Shown piece after piece: positions 10,289-21,755 of a DNA stretch of 64,000 bases. The stretch's first letter is position 1. Every line of letters starts with the position of its first letter. The notes under the pieces were generated by a model, which was given only the letters and a program-made list of their open reading frames with translations, made no database searches and had not been told where the DNA came from. Source of the stretch: Monilinia fructicola. Its lineage: Eukaryota; Ascomycota; Leotiomycetes; Helotiales; Sclerotiniaceae. The DNA lies in contig VICG01000016.1 in assembly GCA_008692225.1 (NCBI GenBank), positions 1,570,001 to 1,634,000 on the forward strand, read 5' to 3'. A program made the position numbers and the translations under genes.

Positions 10289-12730
10289 TTACTTCATTCG
10301 GTTATTTGTCTTTTCCAAAACAGTTTCTGTCTTTGTCCCATCTTCCTTTGGCTTCCCAGTCCCTTCCTCAATAGCTTCTTCCTCACTAGACTCTGATCTA
10401 CTCAGACGATCCAATTCATCCGAAATCTCCTCTGATTCCGTGAAATGACCTTCCGACTCAACAGGCCTATGATCTGCTGCATCGCCACCACTCATTTGCC
10501 ATTCCATCAATTTAGAGAAAGCGGAATTGGGATTGCTGGATAAAGTATTGTATGTTCCTGTTTCGGAAACCTTTCCATCGTTGCCCAAAACAATAATATG
10601 ATCCGAGCGCTTGATAGTTGATAGACGATGAGCGATTGAAATTGTTGTATTTTGACCTCTGAGTAAAGCTGCGAGAGCAGAGTTCACGAGGGTTTCGGAT
10701 TCTGCATCCAAAGCTGATGTTGCTTCATCTAAAATGAGAATATCGGGATTCTTGAGCAGAGCTCTTGCAATTGCAATCCTTTGTTTTTGTCCTCCGGATA
10801 ATTGTGCACCACGTGGTCCCACTTGTGTGTCGAGACCTTCAGGGAAATCACTAATGAATTGACAATTTGCCTTACGTGCAGCAGCGATAATCTCGGATCT
10901 CGAGGCATGAGGCTTTCCGTACGCAATATTCTCGGCAACTGACCCAGACATAAGAACTGGTTCTTGACCAACCATTCCAATTCGACGTCGAAGTGATTTC
11001 GCGTTCATTTTTGTTATGTCTTGACCGTTGATTGTAATCTTTCCACTTGTAGGATTGTAAAATCGTAATAGAAGTGAACCAATGGTCGATTTTCCTCCAC
11101 CACTAGGCCCGACAATGGCCACATTAGTACCCGAGGGAATTTCAAAATCGAGGCCATCAAAAATTGTGACCGCTGGTCGGGTTGGGTATGCGAATGAGAC
11201 ATTATGGAATTTGATTACACCCTGAGCAGACTTGACCTTGGTACCCGCGGTTGCAGAGATTGTTGGTTTTCGATCTTGAAGCTCGAAAAGACGACTGGCT
11301 GCGCCGACACCTTTCATAAGTTCAGAGTAGAAGCTAGAGACACCGAACAAACTTGAACCAGCATAGGCTGTATACATCAAGAAGGATGTGAGCTCTCCAA
11401 TACTTATCATAACCATTCTTGACCATAGATCCACCAGTGTAGAGTAAAGCCAAAATGGTCATGTTACCAAAGAATCCACTCGAACTGAAAAAGGTTGCAC
11501 TTATAAGTGCTTCCCGCTTTCCAAGTGAAAATATTTTCTTGATTTGTTGATTGTATCTTCCAACCTCCTGAGTTTCCCCGGCAAAAGCCTGACTTGTGCG
11601 AACATTTCCTAATCTTTCTTCAGCGATTTTGGTTAAAGTTCCTAAATTCCTTTGGATTTTCCGACTAAGGTTTCTGATTGCTCGTCCGTAAAAGAATGCA
11701 CCGATTGCAACAGGTGGGAACATAAGGCACAAAATGCTTGTAAGCTTTAAGCTCACCCATGCCATGGCCGTAAATCCAGCGCCTCCACTAACCATAGCTC
11801 GTAGACCATCTGAAAGATTTTGGGTAATACTTTTTCCAACGATAACTGTATCTGAGCTCAATCGAGAAAGAAGATCTCCAACTCGATTGGCATCAAAGAA
11901 TTCCGCATTTTGTACATACGTTCGCCTATATAATTGTGATCGAAGTCTGGCTACAATTCTTTCTCCGACGATTCTCAATATAATGATACGTCCATAGTTA
12001 GCCGCAGCTCCCATAGTTAAGACGGCGGCGAGAGCAACGAAGAATTGAGAAATGTCCAGTCCAAAAAGTTTTTTCGCCTTCCGAAGGATCTTTGGTGGCC
12101 AAGTCGAGAATTTTTCCAATCGAGAAGGGTATTGACATGGTGATGGACGAGGATATTAACAGGAACACAAAAGCTAACCCCAGCCATCTGGCCTCTGGTC
12201 GAGCAATTTTGAGCAACCTCCATATTTCACTAAATGCGGCTGTGTTTCCTTGTTTCTTGCCACTGCTTTTGCAACCTTGCGCTCAAATTGACTTGAGTCG
12301 CTTTGGAGGCTTTCTCGCTTCGTGCAAAATCACCTTGTTCATCAATATTATCTTCTTCCTCTTCTTCGCGCCTTTGCCGTTCTCGTTCGATATGATCCTG
12401 CCTATCTGACGGCCGTGCGACTTTCGAAGGTGATGAACTGTTGAATGGTCGTAGTTGAGATATTGCCAATCGCCATGGTGATGACAATCCAATTCTTGTT
12501 TGTAGAAGAATAGGACTGGTCGAAAGCTGTGGGGTCGACTTGAACGCGGGGCTCAAGGGAGTTGGAGAACTTTTGAGATTGGAAGAGTATCGTTTCGCGA
12601 CTTGAGACGGTCCAGAAGGAGACCATCTAGATGCTGCTGGGGCTGAAATATTCTTTGAGAGTTGTTTGCAGGCTACACCGTAAACCGAAGCTCCCGCCCA
12701 ACCATTACCTATAGTCAAGGTTCGCCGCAT
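10289..12730 (-). CDS. MDL1: Mitochondrial half-size ABC transporter, Mdl1-like, three frame breaks
   Basis: ATP-driven exporter of the mitochondrial inner membrane (ABCB10/Mdl1 group; yeast Mdl1 exports peptides from the matrix). About 812 residues, apparently intronless. N-terminal Ser/Arg-rich targeting and linker region, then a transmembrane domain (ARPEARWLGLAFVFLL; AAANYGRIIILRIVGERIV; DLLSRLSSDTVIVGKS; RNLSRKIQRNLGTLTKIAEE) and one nucleotide-binding domain with Walker A GPSGGGKST, Q-loop VGQEPVL, signature LSGGQKQRIAIARAL, Walker B ILILDEATSALD and the H-loop SIAHRLST. An acidic Ser/Glu tail follows. The frame breaks three times, each explained by one extra base in a run: T4 on the plus strand at about 12267-12270, T6 at 12069-12074, and near 11411. 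Removing three bases gives a length divisible by three with no stop. All catalytic motifs are intact, so sequence error is more likely than decay. Confidence 0.9.
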
Positions 12731-13912
12731 TGTAAAGTTTTGATACTCGGATGGTATGCTACACCTGCATCTGCTGAATTCACCGATGAAGCTGTGAAAG
12801 GTATGGTCGCGTAAGTGTCATTATTGCGTAGGATGTAAAATAATATAGATGATTGAAAGGAGATGAATATAATTCAAAGTTCGAAGATTCGAAGGTTTCT
12901 CTTCCAAACGGAACAATGAGAATTCCTATTTCCTAAGAGGAGGATATTTATTTAACATCCATGGATTTAATATTTATTAGACTTCCCTAGCTTCCGTCAT
13001 CGCTTCTTCCCAAGGATTCTTCCATTATTTTATGTTATATGTTATGCAGTGCACTACCAATCATATCGCAATAGCATGGAGTAATGTATTTATAAATTTA
13101 TACATTTATACACTTCTATATATATATATTTATTTACTTATATAAATTGATTGATTTATTAATTTATAATCTTATAACTTTTTAATATAATCTTTTTATA
13201 ACTTTATACTTTTATATCTTTTTATTTTAATACCTTTATATTTTTATACTTTTATATTTTTATACTTTTATATCTTTATATCTTTATATCTTTATATCTT
13301 TATATCTTTATATCTTTATATCTTTATATCTTTATATCTTTATATCTTTATATCTTTATATCTTTATATCTTTATATCTTTATATCTTTATATCTTTATA
13401 TCTTTATATATCTTTATATCTTTATATCTTTATATCTTTATATCTTTATTTTTTATTTTAATATATTTGTACCTTTATACCTTTATACTTTTATACTTTT
13501 ATATTTTAATACCTTTATACGTTAATACTTTAATACCTTAATACCTTTATACCTTTATACCTTAATACCTTCTTCCTTTATACCTTTTTTTATAAAAGTT
13601 ATTTATGAAAGTTAGACGTGGGGCTATAATTTGACATTAGAGTGCTTTGACACAAAAGCATTAGTCCTACCTGCTCCGGTACCTCCCTAGTAATATTACC
13701 CGGTGCTTGTAGAACATTCGATTCAAAAATCATCCATGGATAATCAAAAGAAAGTTAAAGTCGAACCCGTCAATCCAACAAACAATAAAAGGAAACCAAC
13801 TCCTTCCTCAAAACGAACAACCTTGGAACTCTGAAAAAGCAGCCGACGACAGTATATAATCCTCAACCATTATATATCCACGAAGACTTGCCATTTTCAC
13901 CTCATCGCCATC
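12731..13912. other. Divergent upstream region, MDL1 / CDC37, with AT-rich repeats
   Basis: Contains both promoters and, in the middle, about 530 bp of almost pure A/T sequence built from short tandem repeats. No gene. The CDC37 leader starts near its right end. Confidence 0.6.
13080..13610. repeat. AT-rich block with an 8-bp tandem array
   Basis: Between about 13268 and 13449 the unit TTTATATC repeats more than 20 times, with one irregular unit near 13400. On both sides are degenerate TTTATAC/TTAATACC units. It looks like an expanding microsatellite between two divergent housekeeping genes. Confidence 0.85.
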
Positions 13913-15562
13913 ATGCCGATCAATTATAGTAAATGGGCAAGTACATTTTATATACAATAAATACCCCTCATCATCCTTCTTACCCTCCACCCCACTTCGA
14001 AAGGCTGAAAGTCCAAGGCTGACAAAACACTAGGATGCACTTGAGTTGAGTGATGATTCGGATGTGGAAGTTCACCCTAATGTTGATAAACGTTCCTTCA
14101 TTCGAGCAAAACAAAATCAAATTCACCAACAGAGATTCGAGAGGAAGAACAAAATAGATACTTACAAGTACGAACGAATCGTCAACGATGGACTTCTCAA
14201 GAGAATAAATGCCCTGCTTGCTGCTCTACAATCTTACAGTCCTCAACCGATAAACGTCCAGATGATCTTGCATTTCAAGCATTGATGGAATCAACTGGGG
14301 AGGATGATTCTCCACCACACCACCGGAAGGGGTACATACTCATGTGAAAGAAGCACCTCCTACATACTCTAAGATGATGGCGGCTCTCATAGATCAAGTC
14401 AAAACAAAGGTTGATGAGGATAAGCCGGATAACCGTTTCGAAGCATATGTTGCCGAGATCAAAGTACATCAAGCAAAGGTTGAAGATCTTCAAAAACAAC
14501 TTGCGGTGGAATTAGAGACTTTTAGAGAAAGAGGAGAGTAAGAAGATAACTAGCGAGAGTATACACACGGGATTCGACAGCTCTTTCGTATCAAAAGCAG
14601 ACCCAAAACCAAAGGCTACAGAATCGAAAAAGGCTCCGGCTAAGGAAAAAGTTCAAGCCGTTGAGGTTCTAAATCCTCATGCCCTCGCTAATGCAGATGG
14701 CTCAAAGCTTGGTGAACAATCCTCAGGAGCTGATGCAGATGTTGATGAGGACGAAGAAGAAGATGATGACGTAGAAGCTACCGAGCTTGGAAAGAAATTT
14801 GCACAAATCAAGATGGGCGATTACCGCACATGTCTTCAATACATCTCGTCGAATCCTTCAGTGTTAGCAGAAAGAGAGACGGATGGTTTACTGGTTTTGG
14901 CATTCAACTCTGCAATCGCAGGAAAAGATGACTTTGCTAGGCAATGTGTCCATCAAGCTCTACTTCTTCAGTACTGCAGAGCATTAGGAAAGGATGGTGT
15001 TGGCTTGTTTTTTCAAGCGTATCACTACCAAGGGTCACCAAGCCCAAAAGGTATTCTTCGATGACGTCAATTCTACGTTCGATAGAGTTCGCACCAGGGC
15101 TAGGGAGATTCAGAAGCAAAGAGAAGCTGAGGACGGAGCTGAAGGTGGAGTTGAGCAAATCCAACTTCATGCTGTTGATCCGGTACCACTATCAATATTA
15201 CGATTCCACCTGCGGCAAGTGAGGACCCAGAAGTTATCAAATCTAGAGAATTATTCAATGCATTCCCACCCGGTTTACAACGAGCTCTAGAGAGTGGTAG
15301 CTTGGATGAAGTCAACAAAGTGTTAGGTAAAATGAGTGTGGAGCAAGCTGAAGAGATTGTAGGCCAGCTCAGCGAGGTCAGTTCAAATCGCCATATCATT
15401 ATTCTTATCGCCTCACTAACAATGTGTATTTAGGGCGGTATGTTACAAGTTGAGGAACAAATCATTGATGCCACGACTGAAGAAGGACAAGCTGCATTGA
15501 AAGAATTTGAGGAAGAGGAAAGGCAGCGAGCATTAGCTGAGAATTATGGTGACCCAGAATAA
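13913..15562 (+). CDS. CDC37: Hsp90 co-chaperone Cdc37, five frame breaks
   Basis: Co-chaperone that loads protein kinases onto Hsp90; acts in the cytosol and is essential in yeast. About 498 residues. Exon 1 (13913-13936) encodes MPINYSKW and is followed by a GC-AG intron (13937-14033, GCAAGT donor, GCTGAC branch site), so the protein continues DALELSDDSDVEVHPNVDKR, the conserved N-terminus. A second intron is 15377-15433. Further family blocks: EGVHTHVKEAPPTYSKMM, SESIHTGFDSSFVSK, ATELGKKFAQIKMGDYR, ARQCVHQALLLQYCRALGKD, FDDVNSTFDRVRTRA, EQIQLHAVDP, GGMLQVEEQIIDATTEEG. The frame breaks near 14240 (base missing), 14320 (missing), 14531-14538 (extra), in the T run at 15008-15013 (extra) and near 15183 (missing). 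The net change restores a multiple of three. Decay of an essential gene is improbable; local sequence error fits better. Confidence 0.92.
13937..14033 (+). other. GC-AG intron of CDC37
   Basis: The donor is GG|GCAAGT, the usual context of non-canonical GC donors. Branch site GGCTGACA, acceptor ACTAG. Using it gives YSKW|DALELSDDSD; the nearby GT at 13942 does not keep the frame. Confidence 0.8.
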
Positions 15563-15886
15563 GCGTCAGTGGATAAGGGGCAGGCAGTAAAAGGGGTAAC
15601 GAAATACTTTTAAGAGAAATGTGCCATGCCATATGGGAGAATGGTATTAAAATTAGCAGTATTATATCTTTCAATGAGTAAATAGTAATCATGTTTTTTA
15701 AGGACCAGCATTAGTAAAAGTGTCATTATAAACAATTCTTTAGTAGGTATGCGTGTGCCATTCATTTTTAACGCCCCATTGCCCATAACCTCCGATTAGG
15801 CAATTCTTGAACGAAATAAATAACCATCTTGCACGATCTTACAAGTCCATAAAGGGATCACCCAACTCAGCCCAACCAGCGCCACT
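15563..15886. other. Intergenic, convergent CDC37 / clathrin light chain
   Basis: 3' flanks only, with AATAAA-like elements near 15680 (AGTAAATAGTAA) and 15815 (AAATAAATAA). No gene. Confidence 0.5.
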
Positions 15887-16722
15887 CTAATACCCAGTAG
15901 CACCAGGTGCCTTCTCATCTTTCTTTAAACTCAACAATAGCTCTCGGAACTTCTCCTTGCCAGTACCATTTGCACCACCTCTAGCACCCTTCCCACTCAA
16001 ATCAACCAACTTTGCAATACGTTCCCAACTGGTTCCTCCAGCAGAGGTGTCTTCCCTGCTTGCCAAAAATTCCTCAGCATCACTACGGGATTGCGCAATG
16101 GTCTTTTCCTTTTTAATATTATAGTTCTCATAGAAATCGTCAATATTCTGTTGAGCAGTCTTGATAGTCTCCTGTTTCTTTTCTTCGGATCGCTCGTCAC
16201 GGGCTTGAAGTTGGAGATCCCGACGTTCGCGCCATTGCTTGATGACTTCTGGTTCTTCCTCGTCGGCAACTTGAGGTTGATAGTTGGTGTATGAAGTGGT
16301 AATTTGTCCGCTTGGTGAGACTCCCTGAATTTTATCATGTTAGCGTTTTGGTCAGTATGGAATTTGGAATGTGGGAATTGTTGTACCTCATTGCGAGTAT
16401 CAATGGCAGGGAATGAACTCTCAAACTCATGAACCTCTTCTCCTCCTCCACCACCCAACAAATCATCATCGCCATCTTCTACAAATGCTGCATTATCATT
16501 GCCGGTAGCAAATTGATCCGCATCTTCACCCAAAAGTGCCTTCTCGCGACTCAAGAAATCATCAGCTCCGCCATCGAAAGTAGAGTCGTCTTGTGTTGTC
16601 TGAGCTGTAAACCGTGTTGTTAACAAGCCAGCCATAACCATTGATCACCATTTAATGTCCCAAAGAGAAACAGACTTACCACCCGAATCAAAGTCCTCAA
16701 GAGAAGGAAATCTGTCCGCCAT
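15887..16722 (-). CDS. CLC1: Clathrin light chain
   Basis: Regulatory light chain of clathrin coats on endocytic and trans-Golgi vesicles. 232 residues in three exons: 16722-16680, 16604-16387 and 16324-15887, with introns of 75 and 62 bp (GTAAGT and GTACAA donors). The start is MADRFPSLEDFDSG. An acidic N-terminal half follows (EDADQFATGNDNAAFVEDGD, then a Gly run and ESSFPAIDTRNE, matching the conserved region of light chains). Then comes the heavy-chain-binding coiled coil (VIKQWRERRDLQLQARDERS...QQNIDDFYENYN) and a conserved C-terminal end (WERIAKLVDLSGK...REL LLSLKKDEKAPGATGY). No frame break. Divergent from the CID gene. Confidence 0.95.
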
Positions 16723-17284
16723 ATTGAAATTTAGAGTATTGACTGGTTGTAATTCTCGATTAAAATCGCAAGCTGTCTGTTGGTCTGTTGCTGTATGATG
16801 GATGATACCTACTAATTAGGTACTGCCTACCTAGATACCTACTAGGTAAGCCAATACAGTAATACACTTGCGCCTGGCCGGGCATGGTACGGAAGTTACC
16901 GAAGCTAAGGATTATTTGGAGAGCTTGAGAAGGAAACTCAAGAAGGAAACTCAAGATGCAAACAACACAAGAATATTATTATTAATATTCACAATTCAAC
17001 TCGAGTTTTTTCCATTTCACATCAAGCAAGCAGGGGAAAAAGAGAATCTTCAATATTTGCGGACTATCATTGGGAATTGTTGATCTTCTTATTGATCTTC
17101 TTATTAACAGCTTTTCTGGATCTGCTAAGTGATAGTTCTATTTGATATTTTCAACTCGGGTGTCCAACAAAGCCTATCTTGTAAATTCAATCGAAACAAT
17201 ACCGGCAAGCAACAACATAAATACAAACACAACTTCATTGATCATTGTCCCTTTTATTTCCATCCACCATTTCAAACATCAAAG
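16723..17284. other. Divergent promoter region, CLC1 / CID gene
   Basis: A 562-bp region between two start codons. It includes a short repeat of TACCTACTA/ACCTAGATACC type at 16807-16850 and a repeated TTCTTATT at 17087-17106. No ORF with support. Confidence 0.5.
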
Positions 17285-18768
17285 ATGGCCTACAACGATG
17301 ATGCCGTTCTTGCAAAACTTTCGGCTCTAAATGAAACGCAGGAGAGTATTGTGAGTGACCAATCTTGATATCCAAGGTATTGAATGTCGAACTAATCTGT
17401 ATTGAAGGTCACTGTCGCTCAATGGATTATGTTTCACCGGTAAGGAATTATGTATCATTTCACAGAGTTTTTCTTGTGCTAATTGGTTATTTAGGAGATA
17501 TGCCGACCGTACTGGACAACTTTGGCTTCAAAAGCTGAAGGATTCCGGAAGTAATAAAAGATTGAATCTGGTTTATCTAGCAAATGGTGAGATATCCATA
17601 TCCAAATTCTACCATCAAAAACACTCGAGCGTGTAAAACTATACATTGTGTACTCGAGTCAAGGCTAATGAATATTCTCACTGTACAGAAGTTGCACAAC
17701 AATCAAAAGCACGGCGCAAGGATGATTTTCTCATCGCATTTTCTCCTGTAATTGCAGAAGCTACGGCTACCGCCTATAAAGGAGCTACTAGTGATGTCCA
17801 GAACAAATTGAAAAGAGTTGTTGAAGTTTGGAGGCAGAGGCAGATTTTCGAGACCCCTATTCAAGATGCGGTTGAAGCTCGAATTGAAGGTAAGTTTATC
17901 TGCGGATACAAAATAACGTGTGCTGATGATTATAGAACTCGAGAAATCCAGATCTTCAAACAGGAAAAGTTTAGGCGGCTCTTTATTCTCGAACAATTCA
18001 TCATCTATACCAAGCGAACTTCAACCTCTTGTAGCACCTCAACAAGCCATCTCTAAATTGGTTCTTTCTACGAAGACTTCTACAAATTCCGCGAATCAGG
18101 ATTATGAAAAGCTTACGGATCCAAATACGCCTACCCCATCTGCGCCAGTCCATGCTGCTCGACTGAACGGCCTTCTCAAGTCTTTAGCAAACGCCGAGGG
18201 AGCCGTGGCTGAAGTCATCAAATCGCGTAACTTGTTAATCGAAGCGTTAGAGAAATTGCTAAAGACAAACCGAAATGCCCTGGCAGAAGAAGAGACTCAA
18301 CTCAACCTACTCTCCACGCGACGCATCGAGATTGACACTAAGAAGAGGGATGTGGAAGATAGCATCATGCGAGGATTCGCAAACAGCAATGAAAGTACAC
18401 CCGCAGATGGGAGCCCAGGAAATCAAATGACCACTCCCAAGTCTGAACCTGATCGTCCTGAAGTCGAACCTCTCTCACCTCCATTGCGCCCTGCAAAAGA
18501 AGAGCCTGAGCAAGAGCCACTTCCGGATTATGATCTTAACTCTTCTACAGCAACAAATGGTTCAGTTTACGCTGCCCAATCCATGTCACCAACCTCTGGT
18601 TTGGATTTGTTGAGTAGTGTTTCTACTAGTTATGGACGGAGCAATTCGATTAGTAGTGTGAAGAAGAGGAAATTGAATGACGACTTTCCAGATATGGGAG
18701 GTGATGCTATGGAAGGATTGGATGCGGATGTTGCAGAGATGTTGAGACAGGATTCTGGTGGTGCTTGA
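17285..18768 (+). CDS. RTT103: CID-domain protein of the Rtt103 type
   Basis: Binds the phosphorylated C-terminal domain of RNA polymerase II and helps transcription termination; nuclear. 407 residues in five exons: 17285-17350, 17408-17439, 17495-17586, 17689-17889, 17936-18768, all with canonical GT-AG introns of 46-102 bp. The CID/RPR domain spans residues about 3-135 (AVLAKLSALNETQESIVTVA, LWLQKLKDSGSNKRLNLVYL, KRVVEVWRQRQIF). A coiled coil follows (about 190-270: LLKSLANAEGAVAEVIKSRN, LIEALEKLLKTNRNALAEEE), then a Pro/Ser/Glu-rich tail with a basic KKRKLNDDF motif, a likely nuclear signal. No frame break. The CID plus coiled-coil layout fits Rtt103; other CID proteins (Pcf11, Nrd1) have zinc fingers or RRMs not seen here. 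Confidence 0.9.
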
Positions 18769-19014
18769 AGGGGGGTCGTGGGAGGAATTATGAGACATCC
18801 GGGCGTACGGACAGGAATTTTATGATATGTGTTCCGAGGTCAGTGACTGATATAAGCTAGGGCCAATAAGTGAACCTGGGATTGTAGGATATGTATTGAT
18901 ATCATTGAGATTGAGATTGAGGGCAAGGAGATGTTAAATAGAAATGCAAGATTGTAGGGAAATACCATATGATGCGGGATAATGGGGGAGTTGGTGAGTA
19001 ATCAATAGTACATG

Positions 19015-19694
19015 TCAAATCAAAAAGTCTGAGAAAAGAAAATATATGAAGATGTGTATGCAATGTGTGATGCAAGGCGATGCAGTACAATTCAAGAAGA
19101 AGCAACCAATCCTCCATCAAATCCCATACACATGTTGCATGTATCGCCCAACTTACCATTGGAAACTCTGAATTTGTTCGAGAGGGGAGTGTAGCGAGGT
19201 TTGTTGGTTAAAAGATATTTTTCGGGAGGGCCGGGGAGAGAGGGGTGGGTGCTTGATGTGTTTGAGGGTGTGGTGTGGTGTGGTGTGGTGTGGTGTGAAG
19301 GTTGATATTTGAAGATTGGAGAACGTCGGGTGTGCTTGAATTTGGAGATTTGGGGATGGGATGGGATGGGAAGGGAGGTGAAGATCTTGGTCCATGGTAG
19401 ATTTTGAGGGGTGTTGCGTGGGTGGATTAGACGTGGTAATGTTACCTGGTAGGCGCAGGAGAATGATTGCTGAGATGAGATGCAATGAGATGAGATAGTT
19501 TGCAGGTTGCATTTCGCGGATCTTGGCTGGGGCTCTACAGTGACGATGGATTTGCTCGGGTGTTTGTCTTCAGGGAGGCTCGAGGGCAGCTGGGTGTGTG
19601 GGTTCCACGGGCTGGGTTTTGGGTGCGGCGGGACGAACACCCTTTGTGGTTTTGTGGGTGTTATGGGTGGCTGTGGTATGTGGGTGTACGCCAT
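19015..19694 (-). CDS. Proline-rich hypothetical protein
   Basis: An open frame of about 180 codons from 19694 starts MAYTHIPQPPITPTKPQRVF and is rich in Pro, His, Thr and Ser. The best gene model ends exon 1 at 19157 on ...NKFRVSN with a perfect GTAAGT donor at 19156, then a 128-bp intron to a TTTTCTCAG acceptor and a very short last exon (stop at 19015-19017), giving about 183 residues. The frame runs through a (GGTGT)n repeat, read as HHTTPHHTTP, so part of it may not be coding. I recognise no domain. It may instead be a non-coding transcript with a long frame. Confidence 0.4.
19268..19297. repeat. (GGTGT)n microsatellite
   Basis: Five to six GGTGT units lie inside the predicted first exon of the proline-rich ORF. 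Confidence 0.8.
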
Positions 19695-21239
19695 GATGAA
19701 TGATGTTGATGTTGATGTTGATGAGATGAGATGAGATGAATCCAGATGGGTTTCATTCCTGAAGATTTATTTCACAGATGCTGATTTGAATTTGAATCTG
19801 AGTTTCATCGACATTGAGGCCGGTCATCTGCAGCATTTCTCGGGAGGGAAAATATAAAAAGATTCAGGCAGTAGGCCGAAAGCAATGAAAGCATAATAGG
19901 GGCTGGCTCGAGAACTTATTTAGAAGTTGTGGACATGACAAGTGTCATGACACAGCGTTACAAGATTCGAGAGGCGAAGCAAGTATATATATTGCCGCGC
20001 GGGTCTGAATAGAAGTAATGTGTTTGAGGGTATCTACAGTTTGATATGAATCATTACACATCTCAGAAGCCACACTGCCATTATCTTGAGGAACGGGGTG
20101 CTTGGATTCTCGCATGCATCACAAAGAAACTCCACGGGTATCACGGATTTTCCGGAAACTGGCCGAAAGATGGCGCTGAGATAGGGGATGCCTCGAAGAT
20201 GATATGATACATTCGCATGTCTTAGTATTACTTCCTCGCGGACTAGTAATTCGTCTAGGCTAATGTGTGATCTGTCTATCCGTTTCGAAGACTCAAGGGT
20301 AGTGATTGAAAGTTTGCAATGTTAATTGTAGTGTGTTTATAGGATATACTGAAAACATACTAAAAATGGAGATGGGATGGAGATGAAATGGAGAGAGTAT
20401 TTACTTGATATATATATTGTGTGTGCGTGTGTGTGTGGTTTGCATCTGAACCAAGTGAAGTCTCAAAAGCCTATTGCAGATCATCTGGGTTTGAACTACC
20501 CAACTTAGAACTCTAGTTGAGCTCATGGTTGGAGAAGAAGGCATCTATACGGTAATGATGTCTTTAGTTTCCTTGGATTGAGGTTATGTCTCCTCTAGAC
20601 TCTACGCCAACCTGTTGATCTAACTAAGAATCGCGTCACACGATTCAATGGTCAAATTTAAATCGAACACTGTTTGATGGTGGAGTATTTGAACGAATAT
20701 ATTCCTAACTACTAGAAAATATTTAAGTCTTCCCGCATCATTACCTCTCCCTCCCTTCACGAAAGATGTGCCGACAAATAAGAATTCTGCACTAGGCAAG
20801 TAGTCTGGAGTGTTTTGCCGAAAGGTATCGAGTCAAGCGGTAAAAATGTTTTGATAATTTCAAAAAAATAAGCACGCATTCAAAATAAACTACAGGTTAC
20901 ACCAAACTCGAAAGGCCCTCACACGCTTGTGATAGAGAACCACTCCTTGTTAAGAGGCATCATTATATTCTACAACCTGTCATAAAATAAGACGACTGGA
21001 CAAAGAATTAGACAAACTCTCCAAAAATCATTGAATTGCAATGGAAATATTTGGTGGTACTTTGAAGCAAGACCGAGAAGGTGCATGTGTCTGGGAATGT
21101 CGGGATGTTGCAGTTTGAGGTATTGCTGTACTATATTCGAGGTATGATGAAATTGATCTATTCTTTGGCTTCAATGTACACTGTCGTCCTCCTCGAACCC
21201 CCAACTTATCCACAAATCCCATAGCTTCGTTGTCAACAT
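19695..21239. other. Intergenic, no supported gene
   Basis: About 1.5 kb. It contains ATGAGATGAGATGA and GTTGATGTTGATG short tandem repeats (19703-19740) and a GT/TATATA patch at about 20405-20440. The right end is the 3' flank of COX7. No coding evidence. Confidence 0.5.
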
Positions 21240-21755
21240 CTATCCCTTGCTGAACCAGGTCTTGTGTCCAAAGACCATTCGGGTCAACATGTACATAGAT
21301 CCTATTATTTGAATGTTAGTCATACCTTTCCTGTGTCTACCTTAACGCTCAACATACCGGCGAATCCTCCCCAAAGAGCGACGTAGTATGGGTAAAGCAT
21401 AATCTTGCTTCTAGGAGTCTGCATGTATTGTCAGAAATGTCCTTCGATTGAGATAGGTCCTAGGTTTTCCCCCCTCTCCCCCCCTTCCCCCTCATGCCGC
21501 GGAATATGGAGCAAGACACATACTTGGTTCCATTGACGAATGTGCTTCTTAGCACCTTCTTGGAAGAGTTGCTGGTAGTGGGGAACACGGTTTTCGCGGA
21601 GTTTGAAGCTATTGATATGTATAGTCAGTAAATGATCTTGCAACAATTTCTCACGGGCTTGGCGGTGGCCTGGAGTTGGGCGCAACCGTAGTCTCAGAAG
21701 CTCTTCCTCAAGTGCCGAATTTCTTTGAGAACTTGGGTATGACTTACCCAGCCAT
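21240..21755 (-). CDS. COX7: Cytochrome c oxidase subunit VII (COX7/VIIa)
   Basis: Small single-pass subunit of complex IV in the mitochondrial inner membrane. 71 residues spread over four exons: 21755-21748 (only 8 nt), 21608-21524, 21418-21358 and 21301-21240. Introns are 139, 105 and 56 bp with GTAAGT, GTATGT and GTATGT donors. The protein begins MAGFKLRENRVPHYQQLFQE, continues with AKKHIRQWNQ, then TPRSKIMLYPYYVALWGGFA, the conserved stretch leading into the membrane helix, and ends MLTRMVFGHKTWFSKG. The length and the KTWF end fit the family. No frame break. It diverges from a mitochondrial PPR-like gene 262 bp away, so the two may be co-regulated. Confidence 0.92.
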
